A DNA stretch of 18,058 nt from Circinella minor (GCA_016758965.1 JAEPRB010000480.1:1-18058); one strand, 5' to 3'. Shown: positions 1 to 13,007, counted from the stretch's first letter. Numbers and translations: made by a program. Notes: a model not told the origin generated them from the letters alone.

Positions 1-250
1 CTTGGTACTTACCTTGTTGGATCGCCAGCCTTGCTACTTACCTTGGTACTTACCTTGTTGGATCGCCAGCCTTGCTACTTACCTTGGTACTTACCTTGTT
101 GGATCGCCAGCCTTGCTACTTACCTTGGTACTTACCTTGTTGGATCGCCAGCCTTGCTACTTACCTTGTTAAACCACTTACCTTGCTACCTACCTTGTTG
201 GATCACCGGTCTTGACACCTGCCTTATTGGATGATCAGCCTTGTCATCTA
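1..250. repeat. 41-bp tandem minisatellite, truncated by the window edge
   Basis: Four near-perfect 41-bp units start at 1, 42, 83 and 124, followed by a degenerate tail to about 250. Each unit carries two copies of ACTTACCTTG; nine exact copies start at 7, 36, 48, 77, 89, 118, 130, 159 and 176. The unit length is not a multiple of 3 and the plus strand of the unit has no stop in any frame, so the array reads open for 200 bases without being convincingly coding. The reverse complement of the core, CAAGGTAAGT, matches the consensus 5' splice site. The array may continue to the left of the window. It is clearly a tandem repeat; its function is unknown. Confidence 0.95.
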
Positions 251-291
251 CTTTACCCTTTCGTGGCCCACATGATTGTCATGCGCTCAGG

Positions 292-802
292 TCAAATCAA
301 CCACGATATCTATATGTTAGGTCAAGGTATGATAGAATAATATTAATATTGTGTTCTTGGGTAAAAGAAATTACATGTCATTTGAAATAATATTATAAAA
401 AAACAATTCATAGAAAGGAAAATTTCATTAAAAAAACAGAACTGTATTGCTCACCTTGGTGACATACAGTTGCCACACAAATACTCGAAGATAATTCATA
501 ATTTTGATAAAAGGTAACAAGGTATCTATTGAGTAGGAGTTGTCTTTGTAAGTAAATCAAATATTCTCATACGTAGCAACATAAGATAATTTCAAATAAA
601 TTCACATATTAATTTGAAAATAATATTAAGAACATTTACCTTTATCGATTTTTTGTATTGGTTTCGAAAAAATAAACATGTCGCGCTCGCCTCTTAAAAG
701 TCCAAACTTGTTGAGAACAGTAGTAGCCTTAAGTGGTGCTTGATTCATTTGTTTTCTTGTTTGAAGCGTTGGTTCATCATTGATCGATTGTTTGTAAAAC
801 AT
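292..802 (-). CDS. Tentative unrecognised small spliced gene (or decayed gene)
   Basis: This is a hypothetical model. Exon 1 is 640-802 (ATG at 800-802, 54 codons plus one base) and ends at a GTAAAT donor. Exon 2 is 455-543, follows a TACAAAG acceptor, stays open for 29 codons in the phase exon 1 requires, and ends at a GTGAGC donor. A short last exon 292-309 after a CTAAC...ATAG acceptor would add five residues and a TGA, giving 89 aa. Residues include NDEPTLQTRKQ, LLRGERDMFIFSKP and LPFIKIMNYLRVFVW. The two main exons are less AT-rich than their surroundings, and phase and splice sites agree, which supports coding. Against it: I recognise no family, the third exon is very short, and no upstream exon is clear. 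It could be the end of a longer gene, a pseudogene, or chance. Confidence 0.27.
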
Positions 803-1514
803 CAAGAAGGATATGCTGTACTGATAAGGATTTCTTTATTTGTTTATCTATAAAATTAAATGACAATATTAAGTACGTATGAAATAAAATATCTTCTCGA
901 AACAAAAAAAGGATCAGTTATGCTTTTACTTTTTTCTTTTTTTCTCACTATTATTAACTTCAAACCTTTGTTGTAGTGCCTAGTTTAATAGATTCTTTCT
1001 TTTATCGTATTATATCGTCAGTTTGTACATAGATGAAGTCAAAGTTTTTTTTTGTAAAAAAAAAAAAAAAAACTTTCATGTTTTACTCCTGATCACGATT
1101 TGGTTTCAATTAAGGTTTGGAATGTATGCGCGGTTAAAAAAGATTTTATGCATCAACTGTACCAATAAGTAGTACACGATCGATATTAAAAATTATCTTG
1201 ACACCTTGGGAAAAACCTTCACAAGGTTTAATTATGGGAGACTGTTCACTGTAAAATAGACCAAAAGTACACCATTGAGTGTATGACTTGCAAATATACC
1301 GCGTGTTTTTTCAAGCTAAAGGGGATAAAGCCAGTAAAGATCAAAAGGCCGTTTATGCACTCCCAGTTTTAAGTGAATGCGGAAAAACCAAAGAGCTCTA
1401 GTAAAAATAAAAAGTTAAAGAAAAAAAAATTAGCATCATGAGATAGGGTCATTGTAGTAAGAAAAAAAGAATAGGTTAAGGAAAGCAAGAGCATAATAAA
1501 TAATACAAGTAAAA
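803..1514. other. AT-rich intergenic DNA, no clear gene
   Basis: No convincing gene is seen. It contains a T-run and A-run pair around 1046-1072 that could pair as a foldback. At 1232-1372 a short frame is open on the plus strand (46 codons, four cysteines), and roughly the same segment is also open for about 39 codons on the minus strand. Neither frame has a recognisable family or a clear splice partner. Confidence 0.5.
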
Positions 1515-2080
1515 GAACATAAAAAGGATTGTGAAAAGAAGAGTAATACTCTTTTTTTTTTCTTTTGGTATGTTGGGAGGAGAGAAATAATACAAAAAAG
1601 AACGTAAAAAGGAAGGTATCAAAAAAAGTGTTCACTGCTCTTCTTTTTTTTGCATGTTGAGGAAGGAAAGCAAGGGTGAAAATTATAGTTACAAGTGTAA
1701 CTGAAAAGTCAATGTCAAAAGAAAAAGAAGAAGAATAATACTTACTTCCCTTCTTTTTGCTTTTGAAAGAGAACGTAAAAAGGAAAGTATCAAAAAAAAA
1801 AGACGCGTAGTATTTACTGCGCTTTTTTTTTTTTATTGTTGGGAGGGAAGAAAGAATATAAAAAATGAAAGTTACAAATAAATGAAAAGTAAATGTCAAA
1901 AGAAAAAGGGTAAAAAGGAATGTCAAAAAAAAAAAAAAAAAAAAAAAAACTTACTTTACTTTACTGTTGAAAGTGCAAAAAGGAATGTAGAAAGAATAAG
2001 TTACTTGAAAGTACATTTCAAAAAGAAAAAAAAAAGTAGTTGATAGGGAAGAGAAAGAGAAAGAAAAAGAAAGAAATTGT
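1515..2080. repeat. Purine-rich degenerate tandem repeat field with hairpins
   Basis: The plus strand is almost purely A/G. A motif like GAACGTAAAAAGGA starts at 1515, 1600 and 1771 (spacings 85 and 171, about one and two units), with weaker relatives near 1910 and 1973. A second motif, TGAAAAGT(C/A)AATGTCAAAAG, occurs in the 1690-1730 and 1870-1910 regions about 181 bp apart. Several units carry an A-run, a hairpin and a T-run: 1534-1558 (core AGAGTA/TACTCT), 1687-1702 (AGTTACA/TGTAACT), and about 1792-1826. An A25 run lies at 1925-1949. The long open frame on the complementary strand follows from the pyrimidine bias, not coding. Confidence 0.75.
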
Positions 2081-3233
2081 CGTGGTAACAATTTTTAATG
2101 AAAACAAGTGAATGGCAATAGCAATAGTGATCTACTCCCAACAGTGTGGTAAACGGCATAAAACATGCTATTACTATGTTACACCAATTGGGACCGCGTC
2201 AAAAAAAAAAAAACTATCTAGATCTTTAAAAACTATAGATTGCAACATTCCGTGTCAAACTAAGATTAGACTGTGGCATTCCATTACCATGACAATAAGC
2301 TGGTTAACAACATTCTTCTTTAATGTAAAAACAAGCACGCTTGTTTTATGTAGTCATAGTAGCATGTTGTAGTGTAAAAGTTTGTAACAATAAAAAAAAA
2401 AAGATTCAGTAAAGTCGGTGTGGATCCTAATTTTCAACTTCCTTCACCTATGAAATAACATGTAACATTATTGTATCAACTCATTACAATAAATATTGGT
2501 TTTATTCTTAACCTTTTAAGTTTAATGTACATGAATGACACTTTTCTGACGGTGCATAACAAAAAGAATATATTTATATAAAATATGGCGAGTAGTTGTA
2601 TAAATATATATAGCGTTGGATTGGATCAACAGCATAATTTTACATATACAGAATATAGTGAACAAAGTACATGAAGAAGTTGAAAAAAAAAGAAGAAACA
2701 TGTGAAAAGTGGGCGGCTATTATCAACAAATCTAATGATAGACTTTCACTGGATGTACATGAAAAAATTAAACATTTCCAAACAAAAGGAAAGAATAGGG
2801 GGAGATGATAATTAAGTATTAAGCTTGTACCTATAATTGATTTTATCAACCAAAATAATAATAATATAACTTCAGTAAGACCACAGGAAGATACGGTTTT
2901 CTAGGTATACGATATAGTATTTATATGTAGTCCTACAAAGTTTCACGGGTTGTATGCCTTTTATAAAACAACACCATTATTTTTCTCCTTTACTAGTAAT
3001 AATAGGTACAATAATATTTATAACGAGTGTTTATGTACTCAATTAGTACAGTATGTCTATATTTTTTTTTTAAAAAAAAAAAGAAAGTTGCCTATATTAT
3101 ATTTTTATGATACAATTATTATTATGATAAAATAGTATATAAAGTCTCGTGTAAAATAGTAATAATAATAATAATAAATACGTAAGGTTAGATTGTTACA
3201 TAATAAATCTTTTTCTTATGTATGTAAGAGTTT
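2081..3233. other. AT-rich intergenic DNA downstream of the Yippee-family gene
   Basis: No gene can be supported. The frames present are short, rich in Phe/Tyr/Ile/Lys as expected from AT-rich noncoding DNA, and resemble no family. The region holds an A/T homopolymer pair at 3062-3082, a TAA microsatellite near 3163-3178, and near its right end presumably the 3' untranslated region of the minus-strand gene that stops at 3234. Confidence 0.6.
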
Positions 3234-3717
3234 CTAATATAGATGATAATCCCATAAAATATTTTCTTTTGCCATCTTTGCTTTTTCAACAATATATTTG
3301 CTTTCTTTATACTTTTGTGATTTTTCAAATGCATGTAAATATTTCCAACCAATTCTTGTTCCACATATACTACAAGAAATATCAGCCACTGTATGCATTC
3401 CAGTTAAAAGCATTCTTTCTTCTTTTGTACCCAATGTTACATTGATAATATGACTGACAAGATATGCTGCTCCATGCTAAATAATAATAGTTATTTTTTT
3501 TTTCTTTTTTTTTTTTAATAAGTAAATCTTTTATGACAACTCCACGCTCTCATCTCCCCCCCCCCACTTCTTTTTCCCCCATTAAAAATTTATTTTACTG
3601 TACCCGACCCTGAAATGCTCTCGAAATGACAGAATGGTGTGAAAGTAAATGAGAATGACAAGTACTACAACTGTAAATACGATTATCAGAAAGATAAGCT
3701 GGGTGTCGTTTGCCCAT
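3234..3717 (-). CDS. YPEL: Yippee-like (YPEL/Moh1 family) zinc-binding protein
   Basis: Two exons, 3604-3717 and 3234-3476, joined in phase 0 (donor GTACAG, 127-nt intron), give 118 aa, the usual family length. The family signature C-X2-C-X52-C-X2-C is exact: C17/C20 in exon 1 and C73/C76 in exon 2. Family-typical blocks follow: FQGRHGAAYLV (35-45), [13 protein letters not shown] (61-73), [16 protein letters not shown] (81-96) and a terminal Lys/Ala helix. Known of the family: a beta-sheet zinc fold related to the Mis18/cereblon fold; animal YPELs are nuclear or centrosomal, and yeast Moh1 belongs here; molecular function is poorly defined. The start has A at -3 and G at +4, and a frame stop lies upstream. 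The intron carries a C10 run (3556-3565) and T-runs. Neighbour SEC18 lies upstream on the same strand, with no functional link evident. The call is secure at family level; assignment to one paralogue is not possible. Confidence 0.94.
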
Positions 3718-4227
3718 TGTCAAAAAAAAGGGGGGGAGGGAAGGTGTACAAAAAAAAACTAATTTAGCTATGAATGATATGAATAAAAAGAATAATAAAG
3801 ATTCAAAAAAAGGGGAGGGAATGACTTTTGTTATTCAATGAGTCATTTGGTGAGGAAAAAGTAAAAAAGAGAGAAAAAGAAATATACATTCTACTTTTAT
3901 ATACAACTAACTGAAAACTAAAGAATAATAATAATAATAGTAAAAGTATTACATTATTTTCAATCAAAATACATATTTGAAAGAAATCAAGGGCACCAAT
4001 AATCCTTTATTAGTTGTCATTATAATTGTAAGTAAAATTATCTTTACTAATATACTATAACCCACAAGTTTATTGTTTTTGTGTTGACTACGTTACTCTT
4101 ATTCTTATAAGTTACACAAAGAAGTTTCTCCATGCATGAAATAATTACAATATATATATATATTTTTATTATTATTATTATTACAAAGTTTTTTAACTTA
4201 TAAATAAAGACTCTTTCTTTTTCTTTG
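3718..4227 (-). promoter_or_regulatory. Intergenic/promoter region of the Yippee-family gene, with a bZIP site
   Basis: This 510-bp stretch lies between the SEC18 stop and the Yippee start, both on the minus strand. It must hold the SEC18 3' end and the Yippee promoter. At 3838-3846 is ATGAGTCAT, a perfect AP-1/Gcn4-type bZIP palindrome about 120 bp upstream of the Yippee ATG. A G7/GGG-rich tract (3729-3742) and a GGGG-AGGG tract (about 3811-3819) are also near the start. A TTA-type microsatellite near 4165-4182 contains TTTATT, which reads AATAAA on the minus strand, about 50-65 nt after the SEC18 stop, and could serve as a polyadenylation signal. Confidence 0.5.
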
Positions 4228-7453
<3,226 letters not shown>

Positions 7454-7717
7454 TATTATTATTTTTTTTTTTAAAAAAAAAAAAAGAAGTGTGTGTATAG
7501 GTGGGGGGGTTTTTTGTTGGTATAAAAGTTAAAGAAAACGTGTTCCGCTTTTTTTTTTTTTTTTTTTTCGTTTCAAAAGGCATTAAAAGGAAATAATTTA
7601 AAACGCCGTTTTCCAAAAATGGAGGAGTTCAAGGGCGTAGGTTCTCTCCCTTTTCTTTTCCGAATCGATTTTTTTTTTTTTACACACTAAAAAAAAAAAA
7701 ATCGGTTTAAAAAAAAA
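7454..7717. promoter_or_regulatory. Shared divergent promoter of SEC18 and MSH5
   Basis: These 264 bp separate two divergent start codons, so both genes must be driven from here. It is full of poly(dA:dT): T/A runs at about 7467-7485, T20 at 7549-7568, T12 around 7669-7681 and A13 just after. Such tracts exclude nucleosomes in fungi (established). TATAAAAG lies at 7521-7528, about 190 bp before the MSH5 ATG. A G7 run (7503-7509) sits near SEC18. An ATG at 7619 opens a short upstream frame of 23 codons stopping at 7688-7690; if the MSH5 transcript starts before it, it would be an upstream ORF. Confidence 0.7.
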
Positions 7718-10700
7718 ATGGATTATAATAATAAATCACATTATAAAAAAGGTTTAGCTTATAAAAAAAAGAGTAATAAGAATAAAAAAAGAGAAATGCA
7801 GGGTAGTAATAATAGTATGCAGCCACTTGTACGACCTTCTTCATCATTATTCTCATATCCGAATAAACGGCATCGAACCACTGGAAACAACGACAGTAGC
7901 ATGAAAATAGCGACGACTACTACTAATAATAACACAATGACTACCAAAACCTCTTTTCCATTTTTATCTTTGAATGAATCAACTCATACTAGTACAAGTA
8001 CACATTCACATGATCAATCAGTAAATTTTTATTTTATATTTTCAATTTTTTAAAAAAGAAAAATGATAATATACATTTTTATTTAATATATATTGTTTTG
8101 AGTTTAGTCAAGAAATGATACACCATCCATTATTATGGCACTTCATTGGTCTAAAGGAAATATTGGTTGTGTATATTATACTCACGAATTTCATGAACTT
8201 TATATGATGAATGACATTAGTATTGAAAAATCATTTACTACTCATATTTTAAAAGAAACAATTCAATCATGTAAATATATTTCATTATTTATTATTATGT
8301 TATGTTGTATATGTATATATCATATTAAATCGATCATTTATATATATATATATTTTACTAGTGATTGAACAAATTACACCACAAATAATTATTGTTCCTT
8401 ATAATAGTGAAGAATGGATGGATGGTCTTATTGATGGTACGTATATAATAAATATGTATAACTTTTTTTAAAAAATAATAGTGTACGTATTCATAAATAT
8501 TTTATTATGGATCTAATAAGAATGTATAATAAATTAGATACTATTCAAATACAAGAAGTGTCAATGAAATCATTTATTTATTCACATGGTCGATATAGAT
8601 TAGTTTCTTGGTTTATTCAACAACAACAACAACCATCTGTTTATATTAATCCATCATTAACAAAAATATCAGAAGATATGAATCATAATGAAACAACACT
8701 ATTAACAGAAGAAGAAGAAGAAGAAGAAAAAGAATTAGCAGCAGTATTTTGTGATGATCCACATGATGGTCAAAAAAGACAAGCTTTTCTTCAACTTGCA
8801 TGTTATATTGATCTTGATAGTCAAATATCTGTAAAGTTTAATATTATTATCTTTTATTTGTTTTTGTTTTTTTTTTTTTTTTTTGAAATTAAAAAAAAAC
8901 AATTATAATTATTAATTATTATTATAAATAGGTTGGATGTAGTGGTGCATTATTAGATTATCTTGAACAATTAGAAGATACTTCGAATCGACCTATTGGG
9001 AATCGATTTAATAATAATAATGAAACTTCATTTCGACCTTTACAACTTCGTAGTTTTTCAAGGTAAAATTCTATCTATTTTTACTCTATATACATAATAA
9101 TAATAGTAGGTTGGTTTTTTTTTATTTAATATAAAGTGAAAAATCTATGCAAATATCAAAGGAATCACAAAGGTTAGTTTTCATCTATAATTAAAACAGA
9201 ATAATAACTCATTACAACTCATTCAATGTATATATATATAAAAGAGCACTTTGTATATTTGAAAAAGATTTTCATCCAAGTGCTCATCAAAAAAGAGGAA
9301 AAGAAAGTTTATCATTATTTGGTAAGAAAGATTAATTATTAAAGCCCCCTCCCCCCCATTTTTAATATATGGATATATACAACTAATAAACTCATGAGTG
9401 AATATAAAATTGAAAGGTCTATTGAATCATACAGCAACACCTATGGGTTATCATCTTTTAAAATCATGGGTATCACGACCTAGTTTAAATATTCATGTCA
9501 TTCAAACACGTCAAAAAGCGATTGAATATTTTTCAACACCCAATACAATTCAATTTGTAAAAGAACTTTATAATCAATTAAAACATATTAAAAATGTGGC
9601 AAGAATTATTTCTATGATACAAGAACATCGTGGATCTTATAATGAATGGCATCAACTCTTGGAGGTAAAAAAAAAAAAAAAAAATATTGTTTGTAAGATA
9701 TATATATATATATTTTCAAAATGAAATTGAAATAAGATTGTTATTTTATCAAGTTTGTATATTATACCATTCGAATTCATTCTTCATTTATTTCTGAAAG
9801 ACAAGAATCAAGAATTGATATTATTCAAAAAGTAATTCCTCTCCCCCTATTATAATGAGGCAAAAGGGCTTATAAATCATACTATAATTTATATACTAGA
9901 TATTATATACAATTAATCCCGGGATTCTACGAACTATTGGAAATGAAATAGATAAAGTGGTATATATATTTTTCATTCAAAAATAGGAAGTTCTACGTAT
10001 ATACTAAATTATTTCTTTTTTTTTAAAAAAAAAAAAAGTTGGATTTTAATCAAAGTAAAATTGAAGGTCGAATCGTTGTAAAAAATGATTATAATATTGT
10101 AAATATTTATCTTAACACTTAAAATTACGTAGGATGCCTACATAATTATATATGAATAATTTGTTTTTTCATATATACGTATATATATATTACATAGGAA
10201 CTTGATGCTTTAAGAGAAACATATGCAAGTCTTGATGGTACTCTTGTAAGTTAATAATTAAATAAAAAAAAAAAAAAACTTCTACACTTCTTATGATTAT
10301 TTACTTGGTTAATATATAATTTTAGTTGACAGTATCACAAGATATTAGTCGTTGTATGTCACCTCATATTGCACCTTTATGTAACGTGGTCTATTTTCCT
10401 CAATTGGGATATCTTATTACATTACCTATTTATCTTGAACATTCAATTGAACCACAATGGGGATTTGAACCTCAAGTAATATATATATAGATACAGACTG
10501 AATAAGATTCATTGACCCTTTCTCTATATATTCTATGTAGTTGTACTAAAATTAGATTTGAATATATATATATATATATATATATATGTTTTATAGTTTA
10601 CAACGGCAGAGAATTTATATTTCAAAGATAAAAAAACAAGAGGTAATATTGGATATACGTATAATCATTTTTAATTTGTATAATAATTTTACTCATTTTT

Positions 10701-11571
10701 TTTTAAATATATAGAATTGGATGAAACACTGGGTGATATTCACGCAATGATAATTGGTTTGTTATAATTGTTTTCTCTGCGTATAAATATAACTGTATCA
10801 TTTTTTTTTATTGAAACAAATATACGTATATATATAATGATCCATTCACGGCTTATGTAATATTATTTATAATTATTTTAGATAAAGAAATTGAACTCAT
10901 ACAAGAACTTTCTGATAAATTATCAATTCATTTTAAAGATTTATTAGTTATAGCTGATATTTGTGCAGAATTAGATTGGTATGTTTATTATTTGTTCACC
11001 CATGAGTAATTAAAAATAGTCACTTATTGGGGTTCGCGGTGGTGGGGGGTACGTCAATATCAAAGTTTATTATCATTAGCCCATGCTGCAACACGTTATG
11101 AATATATAAAACCAGAAATGACATTGGATAATCAGTTGATGATTATTCAAGGAAGGTAATACCTATATATCATTATTATTGATACTTATTATTAAAATAT
11201 ATATATCTTTTATATAGACATCCATTACAAGAATTAAGTGTGGATGTTTTTATACCCAATGATACATATCTTGTGGGAGGTCATGCTGGCGATATATCCA
11301 CTATCAAAGAAAATAATACCCATGATGATAGTAGGGTCACAAATACAACTGGAAATAGTGTTGCCCTTTTAACAGGAGCTAATTTTTCAGGAAAAAGTGT
11401 CTATCTTCGACAGGTACGTATCTCTTTTCACTCATTCCCATGGTAAAACTTAAAAAGTATACAATACGTATAGATATATGACTAAATCTAAATAACAACT
11501 CATTTCTTGTCATCCACTTTTTTTTTAACAAGATTGGATTGATTACTTATATGGCACATATTGGAAGGTAG

Positions 11572-11603
<32 letters not shown>

Positions 11604-12795
11604 GCATATAAATCTCTGGGGGGATACTAATGAAAACTTTTTTTTTGTGGAATTAAAGCTTTGTTCCTGCTACTCAAGCCATTATTGGTATAACAGATAA
11701 GATATTTACATGTATTCAAACAGTGGAAACAGTTTCAAAGGTATATCAATTGTTTGAATTTAAATAAAAATGAATGTAATTATATATAAAAGGGGAGTCA
11801 CTTTACATAACAATGCTAATGGTGGGGGGTTTACTTCATCATTATAAATATAGCTTCAAAGTGCATTTGCACTTGATATTCAACAACTTTCACAAGCTAT
11901 TCATTATGCTACAGAACAAAGTTTAGTTTTAATTGATGAATTTGGTAATGTAAGTACAATATTTATAGTGACCCACTTTTTTTTTTTCATAAGAACAAAA
12001 TAAAATGATAATTGTGTTGAGTTGACGTACCATTACAAAAAAAAAAAATATGGTAATAATTATATAGGGAACAGAAAGTTCAGATGGTGCTGCTTTACTT
12101 TGTTCTACATTGGGTTATTTTTTATATAAAGGTGATTTATGTCCAAAAATTCTAGCCATCACTCATTTTCATGGTAAAATAAATAGTATATCTACGTAAC
12201 TCCCTCCCCTAAAAAATCATATTTCCATAGTAAAATCTCGTTTTTTTTTAGAACTTATTTCTCGACGGATTATTGATCCAGAAACCAATCCAATTACTTT
12301 TCTTACTATGGAAATATTAAATGCAGAAGTTTCTGGAGAAAATTGTTCGGAAATAATGAATGAAGTTGTATTTTTATATAAAGTTGTTCATGGTTCAAAA
12401 GCATACCATTCCTACGGTGCTTGGTGTGCCAGTATTGGAGGTGTACCTACACCTATTGTTCGACGAGGTAAATATATTATAGAAACCCATTGTTTATTAG
12501 TTATTCATTATTATTATTATTTTTTAAATTCATTTTTTTTTATGTGAATCTATGTACATCTTTAGCTTTAGAACTTTCAGATATCATTTATAATGGTCAA
12601 ACCATCACACCTGTCTATAATGAAGAAGAAGAGAATACATTTTTAACAATTGAAAGAATAGCACAGAAATTATTAACAATTAAAAATGAACATAGTAATA
12701 TCAGTGATCAGCAACAACAACAAGAAGAAGAAGAAAATGATATTACTGCCCAAAGTCTCGTTAATGAACTTGTTCAATTGATATTGGAACCCTAA
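7718..12795 (+). CDS. MSH5: MutS homologue Msh5, meiotic crossover factor
   Basis: MSH5 pairs with MSH4 (MutS-gamma), clamps recombination intermediates and promotes meiotic crossovers; it does no mismatch repair. Exons: 7718-8020, 8108-8270, 8362-8440, 8482-8830, 8932-9062, 9137-9172, 9245-9321, 9417-9664, 9754-9831, 9900-9959, 10039-10098, 10198-10245, 10326-10475, 10597-10642, 10715-10756, 10882-10978, 11066-11155, 11218-11413, 11533-11567, 11659-11740, 11854-11949, 12068-12173, 12252-12467, 12566-12795; phases close to 1005 aa. No mismatch-reading domain is seen: a Lys/Asn/Ser/Thr-rich N-terminus (about 1-105) leads into the connector, IIMALHWSKGNIGCVYY. Core: SLSLFGLLNH; ATPase Walker A GANFSGKS (739-746), Walker B LVLIDEFG (814-821), GTESSDGAALL, ITHFHEL. 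It is longer than human (834) and yeast (901) proteins because of the N-terminus and Gln/Glu-rich inserts. Intron 3 (41 nt) is the least certain junction; a start at 7796 is possible. The LDCLLSLAHAA block and the DEFG form favour MSH5 over MSH4. Confidence 0.95.
10562..10587. repeat. AT dinucleotide microsatellite in MSH5 intron 13
   Basis: About 13 AT units, ten bases upstream of the TTTATAG acceptor that ends at 10596. Intronic and probably neutral. Confidence 0.9.
11041..11050 (+). other. G-rich decamer GGTGGGGGGT, copy 1 (MSH5 intron 16)
   Basis: Exact decamer inside intron 16 (10979-11065), shortly before the acceptor, within a wider GC-rich patch from about 11031. The same ten bases recur at 11821 and 13421. 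Role unknown. Confidence 0.6.
11572..11597. repeat. TA dinucleotide microsatellite in MSH5 intron 19
   Basis: About 13 TA units starting four bases into intron 19 (11568-11658), next to the donor. Intronic. Confidence 0.9.
11821..11830 (+). other. G-rich decamer GGTGGGGGGT, copy 2 (MSH5 intron 20)
   Basis: Identical to the decamer at 11041, within intron 20 (11741-11853), about 23 bases before the acceptor. In both MSH5 introns it lies on the transcribed RNA as a G-run close to the 3' splice site. Confidence 0.6.
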
Positions 12796-13007
12796 ATAAT
12801 AACTTTGATTCCCAAATCATAAACACAAACTATTTCTTATTATATTATTACATATATATAAACAACTAATATTTAATAGTAATATATAAAATAATAATGT
12901 AAATTATTAATTATTACAATTAAAAGAATATGTGTGAAAAAGAAAAAGGGAAGATGATGATTTTGTAATGAATATATGAGAGAGAAATGCAAAGAAGAAA
13001 AAAAATT
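12796..13007. terminator. Convergent 3' region of MSH5 and NOC2
   Basis: Only 212 bp separate the MSH5 stop (12793-12795) from the NOC2 stop (13008-13010), so both transcripts must end here, and their 3' ends may overlap. The stretch is very AT-rich (TATATA, TAATA and TTATTA blocks) up to about 12930 and then purine-rich (A/G) toward NOC2. No canonical single AATAAA on the plus strand stands out from the AT background. No gene is seen in it. Confidence 0.6.

Noticed and set aside
1..200. CRISPR array
   Set aside because: There are no unique spacers; units are contiguous, and the context is eukaryotic.
31..234. Open frame through the 41-bp repeat
   Set aside because: The repeat unit has no stop in any plus-strand frame, so openness is uninformative; the unit is not a multiple of three and no start or domain is evident.
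1369..1926. Long minus-strand open frame (about 185 codons)
   Set aside because: It is the pyrimidine strand of the purine repeat field; the product is only Phe/Leu/Ser/Lys-rich low complexity, as expected from composition.
2112..2372. Plus-strand 86-codon frame
   Set aside because: No recognisable domain; it is interrupted by a poly-Lys A-run and is compatible with chance.
7718..7947. Minus-strand hydrophobic frame opposite MSH5 exon 1
   Set aside because: It is the antisense of the Asn/Lys-rich N-terminus; Leu/Val richness follows from the AAT/AAG repeats.
7718..12795. MSH4 or MSH2 instead of MSH5
   Set aside because: No mismatch-recognition domain as in MSH2, and the block order and motifs (SLSLFGLLNH, DEFG, LDCLLSLAHAA) match MSH5 better than MSH4.
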